From Shewanella sp. VB17 (GTDB lineage Bacteria > Pseudomonadota > Gammaproteobacteria > Enterobacterales > Shewanellaceae), in assembly GCF_013248905.1 (NCBI RefSeq), contig NZ_JABRVS010000001.1:4154001-4218000 (forward strand): a stretch of 64,000 nucleotides of DNA, read 5' to 3'. Under the pieces are notes generated by a model. It ran no database searches, had not been told where the DNA came from, and saw nothing but the letters and a program-made list of their open reading frames with translations. Positions 62,341-64,000 of the stretch are shown here, piece after piece (position 1 is the stretch's first letter; every line of letters begins with the position of its first letter). The position numbers and the translations under genes are program-made.

Positions 62341-63072
62341 ATGAGAACTCCAAGAATATATCAAGCATTACCGTTAACCCTAGGCAACACAGTCGAACTT
62401 GATGATGAAGCGGCATCACATATTGGACGAGTGTTACGGATGAACAGCGGCGAACAGATCAGCCTCTTTAATGGTGATGGTCAAGAATTTCTCGCAGAGA
62501 TAATTTCAGCCAGTAAGAAAAATGTCTCGGTTAAACTGTTAACTTCTCACCTTAATGAGACTGAATCACCACTACACCTTCATCTAGGACAGGTTATTTC
62601 ACGTGGCGATCGCATGGACTTCACTATACAGAAATCTGTCGAACTTGGTGTGAATACTATTACCCCATTATTTTCTGAACGTTGTGGTGTCAAACTTTCA
62701 GGCGAACGATTAGAGAAAAAAATATTGCAATGGCAAAAAATAGTCATAGGGGCGTGTGAACAATCCGGTCGTAATCAGATCCCTGAAATTAGACCCGCTA
62801 TGACCCTAGAAACATGGGTAGCTGAACACACTGATGCGATGAAGTTAAACCTGCACCCTAGAGCAGAACATGGCATCAATGGTTTATCTCTAAAATCGTC
62901 AAAAATCAGACTCTTGATTGGGCCTGAAGGGGGGCTTTCGCAAACCGAAATAATGATGACGGAACAACATCATTTTATCGATATTTTGCTTGGGCCTAGA
63001 GTATTAAGAACAGAAACTGCAGCCTTAACCGCGATGAGTGCATTGCAATTAAAATTTGGCGATATGGGGTAG
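62341..63072 (+). CDS. rsmE: 16S rRNA (uracil1498-N3)-methyltransferase
   Basis: 243 residues, SPOUT-class enzyme methylating N3 of U1498 in 16S rRNA. The N-terminal PUA-like part starts MRTPRIYQALPLTLGNTVEL and has HIGRVLRMNSGEQISLFNGD. The trefoil-knot SAM site is seen in SVELGVNTITPLFSERCGVK, ACEQSGRNQIPEI and the hallmark LLIGPEGGLSQTE, then LGPRVLRTETAALTAMS. The start ATG is 6 nt after the endA stop with AGGG upstream, so the genes are co-transcribed, and gshB follows after 52 nt. Confidence 0.96.
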   Translation: MRTPRIYQALPLTLGNTVELDDEAASHIGRVLRMNSGEQISLFNGDGQEFLAEIISASKKNVSVKLLTSHLNETESPLHLHLGQVISRGDRMDFTIQKSVELGVNTITPLFSERCGVKLSGERLEKKILQWQKIVIGACEQSGRNQIPEIRPAMTLETWVAEHTDAMKLNLHPRAEHGINGLSLKSSKIRLLIGPEGGLSQTEIMMTEQHHFIDILLGPRVLRTETAALTAMSALQLKFGDMG

Positions 63073-63124
63073 CATCCTCCTATCACCTTCTCATTTAAGA
63101 CCCTCGACAGAAGGAAGTAAATTC

Positions 63125-64000
63125 ATGATCAAGCTCGGCATAGTGATGGACCCCATCGCAGATATCAACATAAAGAAAGACTCTAGTTTTGCTATGTTAC
63201 TTGCAGCTCAGAATCGGGGCTACCAACTCTTCTACATGGAGATGCGGGATCTTGCCATGGTTAATGGCCAGGCTATGGCGACCATGCGCACCTTAAGCGT
63301 TAAACAAGACGAAGCCAGCTGGTTCACACTGGGGGAGTCTATCGACACCCCTTTGGCCGATCTTGATGTGATCTTAATGCGCAAAGATCCTCCTTTCGAT
63401 ACAGAATTTATCTATGCGACTTACATGCTTGAAAGAGCAGAAGAAGCTGGGGTGCTTATCGTCAACAAGCCTCAAAGCCTTCGCGACGCTAACGAGAAAC
63501 TTTTTACCGCTTGGTTTTCTGAATTTACACCTGAAACGATTGTCACTCGCGATCAACAAAGGATCAGGGATTTTCACCAACAGAAAAAAGACGTCATCAT
63601 TAAGCCATTAGATGGCATGGGTGGCAGCTCTATCTTTAGGGTTAAAGAAAATGATCCTAACTTAGGAGTGATCATTGAGACATTAACAAGCTATGGACAA
63701 CAATACGCTATGGTTCAAGCGTTTATTCCAGATATCACTTCAGGTGACAAACGTATTTTAGTGGTCGATGGTGAACCCGTGCCTTATTCGTTAGCCCGTA
63801 TTCCTCAAAAAGGAGAAACGCGAGGCAACTTGGCCGCAGGAGGACGCGGCGTCGCTCAACCCCTTTCGGAAAGTGATTGGGAAATAGCCCGTGCTATTGG
63901 ACCTGAACTTAAAAAACGGGGACTTATTTTTGTCGGACTAGATGTCATTGGTGATAAACTCACCGAAATCAATGTCACTAGCCCTACTTGTATCAAAGAG
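63125..64000 (+). CDS. gshB: Glutathione synthetase, N-terminal part (runs off the right edge)
   Basis: 292 codons without a stop; the last about 25 residues are beyond the window. GshB joins gamma-glutamylcysteine and glycine with ATP. MIKLGIVMDPIADINIKKDS aligns with the family start and is preceded by AAGGAAG. ILMRKDPPFDTEFIYATYML, VNKPQSLRDANEKL and the ATP-grasp core VIIKPLDGMGGSSIFRV are present, as are GDKRILVVDGEPVP, RGNLAAGGRG and FVGLDVIGDKLTEINVTSPT. It follows rsmE, as in most relatives. Confidence 0.97.
   Translation, partial: MIKLGIVMDPIADINIKKDSSFAMLLAAQNRGYQLFYMEMRDLAMVNGQAMATMRTLSVKQDEASWFTLGESIDTPLADLDVILMRKDPPFDTEFIYATYMLERAEEAGVLIVNKPQSLRDANEKLFTAWFSEFTPETIVTRDQQRIRDFHQQKKDVIIKPLDGMGGSSIFRVKENDPNLGVIIETLTSYGQQYAMVQAFIPDITSGDKRILVVDGEPVPYSLARIPQKGETRGNLAAGGRGVAQPLSESDWEIARAIGPELKKRGLIFVGLDVIGDKLTEINVTSPTCIKE

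Noticed and set aside
1..64000. CRISPR array, rRNA or tRNA genes
   Set aside because: No regularly spaced identical repeats, no tRNA-like cloverleaf and no rRNA signature was seen on either strand, though tRNAs can be missed by eye.

Overview
The window looks like chromosomal DNA of a marine gammaproteobacterium, almost certainly a Shewanella. The reasons are the Na+-driven stator pair PomAB, an NAD-type isocitrate dehydrogenase, the gene strings gcvA-hydrolase-ygdD-rlmM and xseB-ispA-dxs, a single-chain 1518-residue acetyl-CoA carboxylase with a divergent LysR gene, and a low G+C content. No rRNA, tRNA or CRISPR array was seen.

Core block 1 (1-17260) holds: the 5' part of an S9-type peptidase gene (minus strand, running off the left edge); NAD-isocitrate dehydrogenase; the minus-strand string gcvA, alpha/beta hydrolase, ygdD, rlmM; thiI; pomA-pomB; the isoprenoid operon xseB-ispA-dxs; grpE (with a near-consensus sigma-32 promoter) divergent from nadK; a MATE transporter; and a COG0523 GTPase.

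An accessory island follows (about 17340-25300). It holds MepB-like and PPOX-type genes, a probable group II intron scar, a truncated tyrosine-recombinase gene, and a REP-associated (Y1) transposase inside an inverted-repeat-bounded unit. It also holds a two-gene operon of a DUF4297/Cap4-like nuclease and an SMC/Rad50-like ATPase, resembling Lamassu or ABC-multicomponent anti-phage systems, next to a decayed integrase. A short non-autonomous derivative of the transposase unit closes the island. The nuclease-ATPase pair is the most interesting candidate system here.

Core block 2 (25307-44450) holds: a GT-A glycosyltransferase-like gene with miaE; small genes including a P-loop kinase and envelope proteins; yajG; a periplasmic cyclophilin; ampG; yajQ; a VanZ-like gene; panE; an NSS transporter with its tiny MetS-like partner; a PAP2 remnant; and a cell-envelope cluster (eptA-dgkA, an S41 protease lipoprotein and an RstAB-like two-component system).

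Block 3 (44597-64000) starts with an IS5-family (IS903-like) element with an exact 9-bp target duplication and a nonsense codon in its transposase. It continues with metE and metR, whose shared control region carries MetJ and MetR sites. btuB follows, with a cobalamin riboswitch and a promoter overlapped by met boxes, so methionine and B12 control appear linked. Then come a BASS transporter, the giant acetyl-CoA carboxylase and its LysR neighbour, a pyroglutamyl-peptidase-like secreted protein with Ser at the expected Cys position, sprT, endA, rsmE and the start of gshB. Start codons were moved from the longest reading frame wherever a Shine-Dalgarno site or family alignment favoured an internal start.
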